Below are positions 12,235 through 25,308 of a stretch of 64,000 nucleotides of DNA, one piece after another; the first letter of the stretch is position 1; each line of letters opens with the position of its first letter. The DNA is from Arctopsyche grandis. Lineage: Eukaryota; Arthropoda; Insecta; Trichoptera; Hydropsychidae. Location of the stretch: NCBI RefSeq assembly GCF_051622035.1, contig NC_135359.1, forward strand, positions 15,561,501-15,625,500, written 5' to 3'. The position numbers and the translations under genes are program-made. The notes beneath the pieces were generated by a model. That model was not told the origin of the DNA, ran no database searches, and saw only the letters and a list, made by a program, of their open reading frames with translations.

Positions 12235-12245
12235 TAAATAAAAGT
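12235..12245 (+). terminator. Probable polyadenylation signal of the LPMO gene
   Basis: An AATAAA hexamer lies about 63 bases after the stop codon, the usual distance for an insect 3' end. Confidence 0.5.
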
Positions 12246-12442
12246 TGGTAAATTTTATTAATAAAATGTATAAATTCATTTACAATCATGAAAAAACCTT
12301 ATTTTATTTTAAAAATAATCAAATAGGATACATAATAAAGTTTATTTTAAGTTGGAATTCATATTTGTTATTGAATCCATGCTGAAAATATTTTTATATA
12401 AATAAAATATGCATTTAAAGATAATGTTTAAATACAGTATTA

Positions 12443-13275
12443 CTAAAAAAAATGATGATCGTACATCAGCTTATTCATTAGAATATTTAATCGTTTTGAA
12501 TTCAATTTATGATTGAAACTATTCATATTATTATGTCTATTTATATGTGAAGGTAGACTCGATCGCTGTTTTGGATATGGTGTAAATATTTGTGGATAAA
12601 ATTTAGATTTTGAAGAATGTGCATTGTTTTTAAATGATGCGCGATTATTCGGTGTCAACATTTTTGATGGAAATTTTAAGCCCACGTTTTCTTCATATTT
12701 GTTAAAATATTTTAGTCCCTTAGGATTATTCATTTTACTTTTGCTCAAGGCTATAAGAAGTTTTTTTATGTTACTTATGGTTTTCAGCTTCTTGATATTT
12801 AACGTATTTCTAAATGATAAATATTTCAACAGTTTGTAAAGCAATTCCTTGTTTCTTGATATATGACTTATATCATTTTTGTTTCTTGGTGTAATATCTG
12901 GAATACTTCTGCCAATACTGTGCATTCTGGATTCTTCTTTATCACTATCCAAATGAGCCTTTCTTCCGCGAATAGTACGATTCACATCAACAGGACTTTT
13001 AGGTTTACTCAAAAACACAGGTAAAAATGTATTCGAGTATATGGGAGATATATTAATCCAAACTGGAGCATGGTGCCTTTTTGGTAAACGGCCAAAAGGT
13101 GATTGTTTTACATAAATATCACCATTAAAAAGTCCTAACCGGGCATCTGCAACCTAAATTTATATACAAATTGTAAAAAGACTTGTAATCAATTATACAC
13201 ACTGAAATACTATAATGAAACTTTCGAACTTACCATCAGATACAAGCAAATGAACAATAACGTATGGAACTTCAT
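12443..13275 (-). CDS. Secreted protein of unknown function, paralogue A (250 aa)
   Basis: Exons 13275-13234 and 13153-12443, joined in phase 0. The first exon encodes only a signal peptide (MKFHTLLFICLYLM) and the mature chain begins near VADARLG. Residues ~19-58 match the neighbouring gene at 13796-14128 without gaps: RLGLFNGDI, then PVWIN, then P..SNTFL. The remaining ~190 aa are basic, rich in Lys, Asn, Ser and His, with no recognised domain or further membrane segment, and look disordered. The intron falls right after the signal peptide in both paralogues. It is convergent with the LPMO gene, with 270 bp between stop codons. No function is proposed. Confidence 0.7.
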
Positions 13276-13795
13276 ATCAATTAAGTATTAATCAATCCAT
13301 TATGGATTTTAAGACAAGCGAAAAAAAGTGCACAAGTTTTTAAGGAATATTTTAAATAAATGAAATATATGTAGTTATCAATGTAAGGTTCAAACAAAAC
13401 TAGACTACGAATTCAATATTTTATTTGTTTATAGAAAATTAGAATTCTAATAAAATTTGAGTTTAGCACGTACTTACATTCAAATGAATAAGCAGTATTT
13501 GAAAGTGTATTTCATCAGCATTTAAAATTTCCTAGTAGAATAACAAATTCAAATCTAAATAAGAATAATATGTAAATTAGTATGTGTATATGTACATATG
13601 TTGGGAGAGTTATTTTGAGCAATAAGTTGAATTTTGCTTCTCCAAAGTAAATATTTGATGTAAAATGTAACTAAATAATTAGTTTATAGTGGATTGTGAA
13701 AAATATACAAAAAAAAGACATTTAAAATTTTTAAAAGCACATTGTATATTTATTAATACGTATGAAAATATAATTCATTGCACATATTTTACAGC

Positions 13796-14128
13796 TTATA
13801 TGTGATGTTGTCCAAATCCAGTTAAATGCGTATTTCTATGCATTGGACGATAATTAATATGCACGGGTTTGTTTACGTGATAGGGACTGCCTCTAGAACT
13901 TCCGGGATATCTGTGAATATTTCCATTGAAAATTCCAAGTCGCAGACTCGAGATCTATAATCAGATGAAATAGACATAATTTATAGCATTTTATTATTTT
14001 TCTTAGTGTATTTAAAATAATTGAACGATTAATAAAAAAAAAGTACTTACACACGAAAATAATGCAAATAGAATAAAAACCGCATATATAACTGCAATTT
14101 TTCGAGGGAAACCAAATACATACGCCAT
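13796..14128 (-). CDS. Small secreted protein, paralogue B (78 aa)
   Basis: Exons 14128-14051 and 13954-13796, joined in phase 0. A hydrophobic N-terminus (IAVIYAVFILFALFSC) reads as a signal peptide, and the intron lies directly after it. The mature part contains RLGIFNGNI, KPVHINYRP and NTHL. In the 40-residue gap-free alignment with paralogue A, 16 positions are identical. The long basic tail of paralogue A is absent, so this may be the minimal form of the family. The two genes lie head to tail on the same strand, which fits tandem duplication. No known family is recognised. Confidence 0.65.
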
Positions 14129-14164
14129 TTTCAATGTTATAAATATTATTCAGATAACACTATG

Positions 14165-14712
14165 GCATGAATAGAACACTGGGAACATACGTTTAATGAA
14201 ATATGCAATTGACAAAAATACAGCGCGATTTATGTAAAAGAATAATTGCTGAATAGTGAAAAGTATTGAGATTCCTAACAAAAAATTACTTAGTGTATAT
14301 TTATTTATGCACTCATTAACTAGCACGTATCACATACGCTGATCTAGCAGAACGTGTTACCAGGAAATTTTTAAACAATAACATATAATATTAAATGTAA
14401 AAGTTTTGGTTTTATGTATGCAATATATTATATTACTTTACATATTTGAGTTTTATACGTATATTGCAAATGATATAAGAATATATCGAAATACTTAAAT
14501 ATTTGGCTTTTGTTTATTGTGAATAAAAATAAGTATAGACAAGAATAAAATGCATGTATTTCCAGATATTTGAAATTACAATCAAAACTATGATACTTAC
14601 AATAGCATACACTAAAATTACAAAATGTAAATCTATATATATAGATAAAATCAAATTCCACCATAACTGAATATATGAAGTAAAAGCATCGTAAAATGCA
14701 AGATAAAAAACT
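14165..14712. other. Intergenic stretch, nothing recognised
   Basis: AT-rich sequence upstream of the small secreted-protein gene. It ends at a palindromic element. Confidence 0.35.
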
Positions 14713-15164
14713 GGCTATTTGCAGGTACTGCATGTGCAAATTATTGGCTATTTGCAGGTACTATATCTGCGACAGGCGCAAAGCCTTCTGCGCATGCGCG
14801 TGAACTGTCACTGTCAGCGTGTTTACTGTTAAAATTTTGATTTAAACCTCTTAAAATTTAGTTCGAACTCGTAAAGTGACGTAGAGTAAAAAATATAATC
14901 CAAATTAGTTAATATTATTAATTGTTAGAAAATTATTATCATATACAACGTATAATACCTACATACAAGTTCAAGCCGCAAACTAGCTAAATGATATAAA
15001 TCTATTATAATAACGTGCGAAATTTATTTGCCTCATGTATAATGAACGATTGATTAAAAAAGTCTAGCATACGTTAAATGTAAGAAATTATAATCGGATT
15101 ATAAGTTCACGCGCATGCGCAGAAGGCTTTGCGCCTGTCGCAAATATAGTACCTGCAAATAGCC
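14713..15164. mobile_element. Foldback MITE with 'ggctatttgcaggtact' ends
   Basis: A ~60-bp inverted repeat pairs 14746-14808 with 15105-15164 (GGCTATTTGCAGGTACTATA, then the stretch around 'gcgcatgcgcg'). The first 20 bases are duplicated once more at 14713. No clear target duplication is seen, so the class is unknown. Confidence 0.6.
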
Positions 15165-15297
15165 ACAACCAAAACTTATTTCATTTTTAAATCAGACCGT
15201 TGAATTTGAATCATTACAATTTAATGTTTGTACAAATATTAATTGTTATAATAATTATCATTACAATATAAAATATGTATAAAATAAATTACAAAGC

Positions 15298-18200
15298 TTA
15301 CGAAAAAAAATCAGAAGCTTTTAATCTATTCCTTGTTGGTAAATTTATTTGTAGTAAATCATCAGTTAAATTCTTTTTCGATTTTCTTTCATCTCCATTT
15401 GAAGATATTGAAGGTGTACTTGGCCTTCGTCTCAATACTCCAGGTGTTGCAGACTTGGAAAATGGAGTGCGACGCCCAGGTGTTGATTTTGGTGTCAACT
15501 TTGGACTAGGAGACACAGTTCTACTCAAATGGCATTTAAGATGTGTTGTGGCAAGGCGTTGAGCTGCTGGAGACATAGATGATAGTCTATCAATAGTAGA
15601 TCCTGTTGATATTCTCGGAGACGGTCTAAAACAATACAGTTTTATGAATACGGATGTACATACATATTTATAACAAAAAATAATTTATTATATGATTTAT
15701 ATTTTCATCAACAGAAGTTATAAAATCAATAGCTTACGACAACATGCTTCTCTTAGCAGCATTAATAGCTTTTTGCTTAAGATCTCGATGTCTTTGTCCA
15801 GCCTTTTCTGCAAGAGCGAGTGCAAGCTGTTCTCGTTTAGAAGTATTAGCCATTTTAAATGAAGTACCAGAACCTTTCCTGTAAATAAATACATAATAAT
15901 AATGAAATAAGCACATTTACATGATCTATTCAAATATAATAGTAATTTTGAGATGCTCTTTAATGAGTAGAAATCAAACTTACCCTGGCAAGGGAGTGTC
16001 ACCACCATCTAACCTAAACGGGGTACCTTCTATTTGACCCCATGTCATAAGTGGCGACTCGCCCGGAGCACCAGGACATGGTGAAGGAGTACGTACAAAG
16101 CTATGAGGTAATAATGTTGAAGTGAGGTCTGAAATTAACACCATATTATTATATTATGAAAATTTTGTACTCCCAATATCTGATATAATAATAATAATAA
16201 AGTGAAATGATGTTTACCCGAAGATTCAGTTGAACCTTTATTTAAACCCCCGTCTTTAGATTTACTATCCAAAAGAGTGCTACCGTCAACACCAATTCTA
16301 CCACTCAAAATTTTTTCCTGTAAAAGTAAGGTTATAATTACTTTACAATGTTCACAAATAATGCAATCAATTATGTGAATAAATTACGGGACAATATATT
16401 ATAAATAATTTATTTAAATGGTTGATTTATGATTATTGCCCTACACTATGATATTGTGGCCTACCTGACTCTTGGCGATTTGAGATATAATCTCTTTATT
16501 ATGCTGGTAGTCAAATGGATCAATATCCATTCTTGTATTTGAATGAACCACTTCTTGTTTCTGAAGCACTGGATCTGTTGAATTTTGTCCATCAGGAACA
16601 TACATTATGTAGTTCTTAGCTTTATAAGACCAAGTATCTAACTGTAATAAAATATGAAGCGTTAATTATATACATATGTAAATTAGATTAAAACTTTTTA
16701 TGTACACCATTGGATAAAACATATTTACATCAATTGGTTTTTCAATTTGATTCGCTTGTTCTTCTATGGATGGAACAATACACATTTCTAATCTTTTTAA
16801 CTGACTATCGTGTTCTTGTTGTAACTGGTCAGCAAATTTTGCTCTACTACGACGACCCATTTCTTCCATGAGTTCTTGAAAACTACTATTATCTTCACTC
16901 GTGTGTGTAGCTAAATAAGAATCTGGAATGAAAGATAGAATCAATACGATACAATATACACCTTATACAAATGTATTTCGATTTATGAAAATTTCTACAA
17001 TTTAAAATCCATAATAATAAAATCTTACCAAGAGAATATTTAGAAGATGATCCATTATCGTTTGTCTTATTTTGATTTGTTTTAGATTCACAAGTCCTTA
17101 GAGGTTTATCTAATAGTAGATGTCTCGGAGTACCTGGGATGTCACTGCGAGGCGTTTCAAAAGTAGCAGGACTTGCATCTAATAAAGACGAGAAGTTTGA
17201 TTATAATGTTGGCTTTAAATGAATACAGAATTTTTAAAAATATAAATAAAATATTTACATCGTTCCGTTGGAGGTCTCTGATCACCACTATATTTGATAT
17301 ACAGCTCTCTTAATTTCTGATGATCTTTACGTTCAGTTGCATCCAAAAAATCATTTTGCGCTTTCAACTTTTCAAGATCCGGAAAAAAGTCCCGTTGTAT
17401 TATCTTTGCCATTTCCTAAAAATAAATAAATTAGTATTGTATGTAATGTCAACATAGCATTTAATATGATAATAAAATAAAGAGAATATTAATAAGCAAT
17501 ATCTAGTGAATATATGTACACTGTAGTGCATGGAGAAAAAAAATGGGGTTCCACGTATTTTTCCAATTCCCACACTTGTCAATGACAGACGTCCAGGATG
17601 ATGACCTTTTGGTCAATGTTCAACATTTAAATGTCCTTCACGCAGAATTCAAAACCAGATTTGAGGATGTATGGAAATATCTCAGTGGATTACTAATCCA
17701 TACTACGACATTGGAGATTTGAATGTCATATTAAAAGAAGAACTGATTGGATTAAGAACAAACGAAGACGCAGTAACCCTTTCTAGACGAAGGTGCAGTT
17801 TAGAAAGGGTTATCGGCAGTTCTGGCTTCAGAAAGATATTCCTGTTGCTTATCTTCAGGGCCGATGAGAGGGGGGGGGGGGAAGCTGGGGTAAAGTTCCA
17901 GGGCTCGGACTATTCGAGGAGCCCATGTCGGAATGTTCGACTGACCGATATTGATATTTTATATTATTCTACATTAAAATACATTTATTTATTTAATGCT
18001 AAATGTTTATTATTTTTCGAAATCGTACCTGTTATATCATTCTTTCTTATTCGATTATTTATAAAAAATAGCATTTAACATATAGGTATTTTTGTAATAG
18101 TTCTGATAGATTTTTCGCATATTAAAAATATATCTATAAGCAGTGGCGGCTCGTCCATACGCACTGCGGTACTGCAGCACCCACAAGGAAATTGAGAAAA

Positions 18201-20397
18201 AAATAATATTATTATATACATAAATGTATGTATATTATATGAAAATATCAATATTATTTAAGCGTGTATTAAGCTCGCCCGCACACCGATACATCCAATA
18301 ATGATCATACATCGCGCTACTAATATCAGAAAGTGAGGCATCGTTTATGATTTTATGCAGTACGGTTTTCGTTGGAATATGCCGAGTGGGCGAAGGAGGG
18401 GCGCGGGGAGGGAGCTCGCGCTAGAAGCTTGGTCTCGTACTGCCACTCCCGGCTGTACGAGACGTATTTTTCGTCGCATGCGCGCGCCCGACACCTCTCA
18501 CTTTTCGTCATTCCTTCTGCTTTCGTCTTTCCTTCTACACCTCTTACACTTTCTACATTTCTACTTTTCCTCCTAAACCTCACTGTAACAGTTTTATTTC
18601 TTCTAATTTATTTGGCAAACTATTTTTTTAAAAGCGATATTTGCACCTATTTTCGAAACAGAATCATGGCTCTAACTGTTAATTAAGTGTATCAAAATCA
18701 AGAGAAGTTGAGGCAATATTTTCAAGACCTTAAATCTTTTTCCGAAAATGCCGATAAAACAATAACAGATTCTACCAATTTACTGAATACATTAAATGAT
18801 GACAATTTTTTATTTTGGATAGAACTTTTTCACAAATTAATACCGCATGTAAAAATTATTTACAACCAAATGCAATCTAGTAATATCGGTGCATTTTCAA
18901 TTAAAGAAAACTTTTATTCAAAATGCTTTACTAATGCCATTATACAAATACGAGATTATTACAGCGAATTGTCTTCATCTCAGTCTCAAGAAGCCAAAAA
19001 TATGTGCGATGTTATTATTAAGGATATAAAAGAGAAATATACTTTTTCTAATCGATTAATAGCTGTGAAATTATTTAATAAAGAAAATTTTTAAAAGTAT
19101 TGAAAGAAAATGCCAATAGAAGATCTACTACTAACCGTTGAATCATATCCAATGCTAGATAAAGAAAAATTTCAAACTGAATTAGAAGTGTTTTACTCAA
19201 GGAAAGAAATGCATAGTATTAATGATTTATTAATATTTTTAAAACTTATTTTTGCAATCAATTTATGTAAAGTTCGTGTGGAAATAACAAAACTTATTCA
19301 AATTCTGCTTACAACTTCAACTACCTCAGAGCCAGAACGGTGTTTTTCATCAATAAATAGAATAAAGACATACATAAGAAACACAATGGTTCAGGAAAGA
19401 TTGACAGCTTTGTCTATGCTGTCAATTGAAAAAAAAAAAGATTATGAACAGTGAAAAATTTAACGAATAGGTGATAGACCTTTTTTCAAGGAAAATAAAA
19501 AAAGACAGAAGAATCAATTTTTTAATGAAATAAAATACATATGTTTAATTTTGATGTTAATAGTAAAATATAATCCAAATAAACATTTATTTTTTATTTT
19601 TAATCAACCGCAGCACCCCCAGATATCTTATCCACGAGCCGCCACTGTCTATAAGTCATAAATTACTGGAATTATTTTTTTACAATACCTTACAAATTTG
19701 AGGCAAAATATAATATCAGAGATCAAGTTCATCCTTCTCATTTTAACAACATGTATTTGTGTATTCATTTTAAGTAAGAATTTTAGTAGGTTCTGATTTG
19801 TTTTGTTCCAAATCCATCTATTTACTTACATATATCTTGTTTTCAATAAAGGTATGAATATAATTGTTTTTAAATGTTTCACTTTACAAAAAAAACCAAT
19901 CACATTGAGCAGCATTGTGTCCACATTTGAAGCTACTAAGTTTAGAAAAATTCAATACTAAGCAGGCTGGAGGGGGGGTGTTCCACAAATCCATGGGGAA
20001 AAAAGCTTGGAAACCTATGGTGTAGTATTTCACATTTTTACTTAAAGTGTCTTAATCTAACTTAATCTCAAAATCATTATTTCGGTGATAATACTCTGAC
20101 TTGTATTTGAATGATACATTGAAGCAAAGTGACAGTTTGATTCTAGGTCGCATGTGAATATTTTAATTCGCAATATCTAAGTATTTGTTTAAAATGCGAG
20201 CCACTGTACTGGATATTAACCGATATTAATATATCTAAACAATATGGGACAAGTAAAGCACTAAAACTAACCTCAATGTAAGTATCTTCGTCAAGGACTT
20301 TCGGTTTAGCAGATTTTCTTTTCAAAGGACGTGCCTCTGGCATTTTGAACACCTCGGTGGGCAACAGAGAGCCTACACCACGAGGTGATGACATCAT
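15298..20397 (-). CDS. Es2: ESS2 / DGCR14 splicing factor
   Basis: Exons in transcript order: 20397-20272, 17415-17259, 17178-17029, 16922-16729, 16641-16465, 16317-16218, 16128-15984, 15878-15738, 15625-15298. Phases agree and give 505 aa, near the length of human ESS2. Family signatures run in the usual order: VLDEDTYIE, IIQRDFFPDLEKL, SPATFETP, SLDSYLATHTSEDNSSFQEL, WSYKAKNYIMYVPDG, SFVRTPSPCPG, ESPLMTWGQIEGTPFRLDGG, then the helical SKREQLALALAEKAGQRHRD, and the tail RLKASDFFS. ESS2 is a nuclear protein associated with the catalytic spliceosome that helps recruit splicing factors. The start is the first of two adjacent ATGs (20397 and 20394). The first intron is 2.9 kb and holds hAT transposon remnants; the other introns are short. 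Confidence 0.95.
17590..17865 (+). pseudogene. Degraded hAT transposase fragment
   Basis: In the first intron of ESS2, antisense to it. Conceptual translation over several frames gives HLNVLHAEFKTRFEDVW, then ITNPYYDIGDLNVILKEEL, then FWLQKDIPVAYLQG. These resemble the C-terminal region of ZBED/SCAND3-type hAT transposases. Frameshifts and stops show it is dead. A hAT-like terminus ('ccatggggaaaaaagcttgg' region near 19990-20022) may be the far end of the same element. Confidence 0.55.
18141..19647 (+). mobile_element. hAT element, ZMYM1-like, internally deleted
   Basis: Ends CAGTGGCGGCTCGTCC (left) and 'ccacgagccgccactg' (right) are imperfect inverted repeats. Both sides carry TCTATAAG (18133-18140 and 19648-19655), an exact 8-bp duplication. 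Coding remnants on the plus strand at 18687-19094 and 19110-19454 are separated by a stop. The second ends with STTSEPERCFSSINRIKTYI, the hAT C-terminal dimerisation motif. The zinc finger and most of the catalytic region are missing, so it cannot be autonomous. It lies in the first ESS2 intron. Confidence 0.88.
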
Positions 20398-20551
20398 GGG
20401 GATGTACAAACTTCGGTTTATGTCTGAATTATCGCGCTGTTGTACGTCGCAACTGTCAATGGTGACAGCCCTTCGTTGCGTGCAGTGCTACCAACATATT
20501 ATACTGAGGTGATTGACATGGCTGCCACTCCGTTCACAAAAGGCAATAAAA

Positions 20552-21050
20552 GGGTAAACGGACTACTAGTCATATGTGAACCAGTCACAGGACAACCGGT
20601 CGCTCTAGATCGGTCACACATGATCACCCGTCACACTAAAACTAGTCACGAGAAAACTGGTCACACCCTAAAATCGGTCAACCAGTTTTCTCGTGACCCA
20701 TTGATGTATAATACACTAGATGGGCCCAGACGTGTTATTTTGGTCGGAGATCTTGTCTTCACTAACTGAGGGGTGCGGGGGGTTTACCTACCGGGGAAGT
20801 TGGTTTTTTTTACCTACAACGCAGCGGTACCTACTTACCTACTAAGAGAAACTGTGCATGCGCCAAAAGGGAGACAAGTATAACACGTGAGGGCGGATCT
20901 AGTATATTCTAGATCTATGGTGTGACCAGTTTTAGGGTGTGACAAGTTTTCTCGTGACCAGTTTTGGTGTGACGGGTGATCACGTGTGATCGATCTAGAG
21001 CGACCGGTTGTCCTGTGACCGGTTCACATTTGACTAATAATCACCGAACC
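20552..21050. mobile_element. 499-bp foldback element, 'gtgaccagtttt' units
   Basis: Begins GGGTAAACGGACTACTAGTC and ends ATCACCGAACC, with the exact 8-bp direct repeat CAATAAAA on each side (20544-20551 and 21051-21058). Both arms are made of 15-17-base units such as GTGACCAGTTTTAGGGT and GTGACAAGTTTTCTC, in opposite orientation. The centre near 20715-20900 is unrelated to the units. A shorter sister copy is at 59229-59465. It lies ~150 bp upstream of the ESS2 start. Confidence 0.8.
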
Positions 21051-21058
21051 CAATAAAA

Positions 21059-21553
21059 GATTAGTTTGTGACTGCAACAAGCAAGGAAAATACTGAAATC
21101 ATTGGCAAATTAAAAATGATACATTGATGTTAATTGATGCTAATTTAATACATACCTATATTGCTAGCATTTGTATTTCATTTGTCATCTTGACAATAAG
21201 CAAACTTTAAACTGATTTATATTGGTCATAAAGCTTTGTAATAAACTTCTATTAGTAACAAAACTCAAAATGTGTAATTTTTATTAGGCCTTAAGGCCTT
21301 ATAAAAATAAAAATGGTGCATTTTAATGCACTAGTTGTTCTGCTGCAAGGTTAACGCAATTAAAAAAAATATATTTTTTAGCACGGGTGCACGAATATGA
21401 CATTCAAACCCAGAGTTAAAACTATAGGAAGTTTTAATTCGAATATATTGACTGAACAGAAGGAATCGTGTATATGTCTCCTCACTGCCAATAGCAATGG
21501 AATAAAATATAATTGAGAATATCAGTACTATCGAGAGCGGGAAATATTTTTCT
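21059..21553. other. Intergenic stretch between ESS2 upstream region and org-1
   Basis: AT-rich, with nothing recognised apart from a small perfect hairpin around 'aggccttaaggcct' near 21285-21300. Confidence 0.35.
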
Positions 21554-21760
21554 TTCCCAATGGCAAAAACTAAAATGGTCAGATTAGTTGTCAACGATTA
21601 GACAATCGTTGCCACAAAAATCGCGAATACGGAATATCTGGCACTTGAATTCTCGTTAGTACAATATTTTGCGTTATGGAGTTTTTGGGTGCCAGATGTT
21701 CCGTGATCGAGATTTTAGTGGCGTGCGCGAGATCGCTTTTTGTGGAATAATCACCGAACC
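21554..21760. mobile_element. 207-bp foldback MITE related to 52789-52989
   Basis: The right end AATAATCACCGAACC is the same terminus as in the larger foldback elements. ATTTTTCT flanks both sides (21546-21553 and 21761-21768). Read in reverse complement it aligns along its length with 52789-52989, sharing 'gattattcc', 'gcgatctcgc', 'gatattccgtattc' and 'cggaacat'. Confidence 0.65.
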
Positions 21761-21820
21761 ATTTTTCTTTTTCAATAAATGATCAGCAACATTTACACAA
21801 ATTTAGTGATAATAGTCTAC

Positions 21821-22899
<1,079 letters not shown>

Positions 22900-23610
22900 C
22901 TATCTAGGCGTAAAATCATGCATTGAATAATTTCCCACATTTGAACCTAAGGATGAATTAGGGGTCGTTCTAGGGGCCAATTGATTTGCACTCGAAGGAA
23001 AGTAACCACTTTGGTAAACACTATGAGCAGTTCCACCATAAACAGATCTCGGACTTCCTCCGAAAGGACCCGACGAGTTGGGACCTGGTTTAGTAGCGTA
23101 CGCGGGTATTTGATGATTGTACGTGTGATGATTAACCAGATGATGGTGGTAAATAGGTCCGTAGTTGCACACGTCTCCCGTGTAAGGTTGAGATATCTGT
23201 GCCAAATTCGAAGGGTTGGGAATCTGAAGAGTCGGAGGCGGAATGGTTGCAGATGGATACCTAGCTGATGAAACTTGAGCAAGAGCTGCATTCGGCTCGT
23301 TTATGTTGTTGTTGTTGGTTGGAGGTAACGTGTTCGTTTGAAGTGACTGCGATCCTGGAGATGGATTATTCACAGAATCTTCGTCTAAAAATAATCATGC
23401 CATTACAATTGTATAGATTTAAAGGGCTATAATGAAGTATATATTGTAATAATTAAAAAAAACCTTTTGTCATTGATGTTGGTGTTGTTCTATGTTGATT
23501 TCTTCCAGTGCGTTGATTTCCACTTAGTTGCAGCTGGTTCATTACTTCTGTTCCGCTAGAAATATCAATTGAATTTATGTTAATTGTTTTCGATTATTCA
23601 AGAGATAAGT

Positions 23611-23679
<69 letters not shown>

Positions 23680-25277
23680 TCATCATCATTTACAGCCATT
23701 CGCCATCCACTGCTGGATGAAGGCCTCTCCAGCACGCTTCCACTCGTCTCTGTTTTGCGCAACACTCATCCATCTCATTCCGCACATTTTCCTAATTTCG
23801 TTCACCCATCTTCCTTGCGGTCTTCCTTTTACTCTTTTGCCTTCTCTCGGGTACCATTCAAGCACTTCTTTTGTCCACCTTTCGTCCATCCTCCTAGCTA
23901 CGTGACCCGCCCATTGCCATTTCAATCTCTTCACTCTATCCACTATGTCCACTACCCTTGTCATATTTCTCACCCACGTGTTCCGCTTCCTGTCTTTCCT
24001 CGTTATGCCAAGCATACAGCGTTCCATACTTCTTTGAGTGCATTGGATTTTATTTTGCATCTTGGCGTTCAGTGTCCAAGTTTCACATCCATACGTCATC
24101 ACTGGCAAAACGCATTGATCAAAGATCCTTTTCTTCAGGCAGAGTGGCATTTTTGATTTAAAAACAGCATTCATCCGTCCAAATGCACTCCACCCCAATT
24201 TCATACGTCTCTTTATCTCTTCATTTTTACTACCAGACATGTCAATTATTTGACCTAAATATAAATAATTATTTACTACTTCTACTGGTTTATCATCTAA
24301 GGGGATGCTATCAGGCATGCAATAACTATTGAACATTAGTTTAGTCTTATCTACGTTAATTTTTAATCCTACTTTTCTACTTTCCCTGTCCAGCTGTGTT
24401 AGTCTGATAAGTAGGTCAGCTGAATCACGAGCTACTAAAACTATATCGTCTGCGAACCGAAGGTGACTCAAAAAGCGACCATTGATGCTTACTCCGGCTG
24501 TATCCCAATCCAATTTCCTGAAAACTCCCTCAAGCACCGCATTGAATAACTTGGGCGAGATTGTATCTCCTTGTCTTACTCCTTTTCCTATGCTAAATCT
24601 ATCTGTACCTGAAAAAATTTTAACTGAAGCTGTGGCATTCTTATATATTGTAGCTAACAGTCCCACATAGGGTTCCGGCACTCCCTGTGTTTTTAGAGCG
24701 TTAAGTACTGCATTATGACTAACTGTATCGAAGGCTTTCTCATAATCGACGAAACCTAGGCACAGTGGCCGTTGATATTCGTTGGCGCGCTCGATTAGTT
24801 CGCCAACTACTTGGAGGTGGTCCATTGTGCTGAAATTTGCCCTAAACCCTGCCTGCTCTATAGGTTGGTTCTCGTCGAGGATATTCTTCAGCCTTTCTGT
24901 AATAACCTTCGTGAAGAGCTTGTAGACCGCTGAAAGTAGACTAATGGGTCGGTAGTTCTTGATATCGCTTTTGTCGCCTTTTTTGTGTATTAAAATGATA
25001 GTTGCGTTATTCCATCCTTCTGGTATAGCTTGGTTCTGGATGCATTTGCTGAAAAGCCTAGCTAAGATATTAATTAGGGGGGGGCCGCCACATTTTAGTA
25101 AGTCGATGGGAATATTATCTTCCCCTGGGGTTTTACCATTCTTTGCAGTTTTTAGCGCGGCCTCTACTTCGCTAGGCAATACTGCAGGAACCCTTTGGCC
25201 GTGTGTCGATTCCAGAGTGGGGAATTGGCCGTTGTCGTTCTCGTATAGTTTTGCATAGAACGTGTAAACTCTGTCTA

Positions 25278-25308
<31 letters not shown>

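Noticed and set aside
23584-24161. Plus-strand frames over the RTE element.
   Set aside because: They lie antisense to a clear reverse transcriptase and have no motif of their own.
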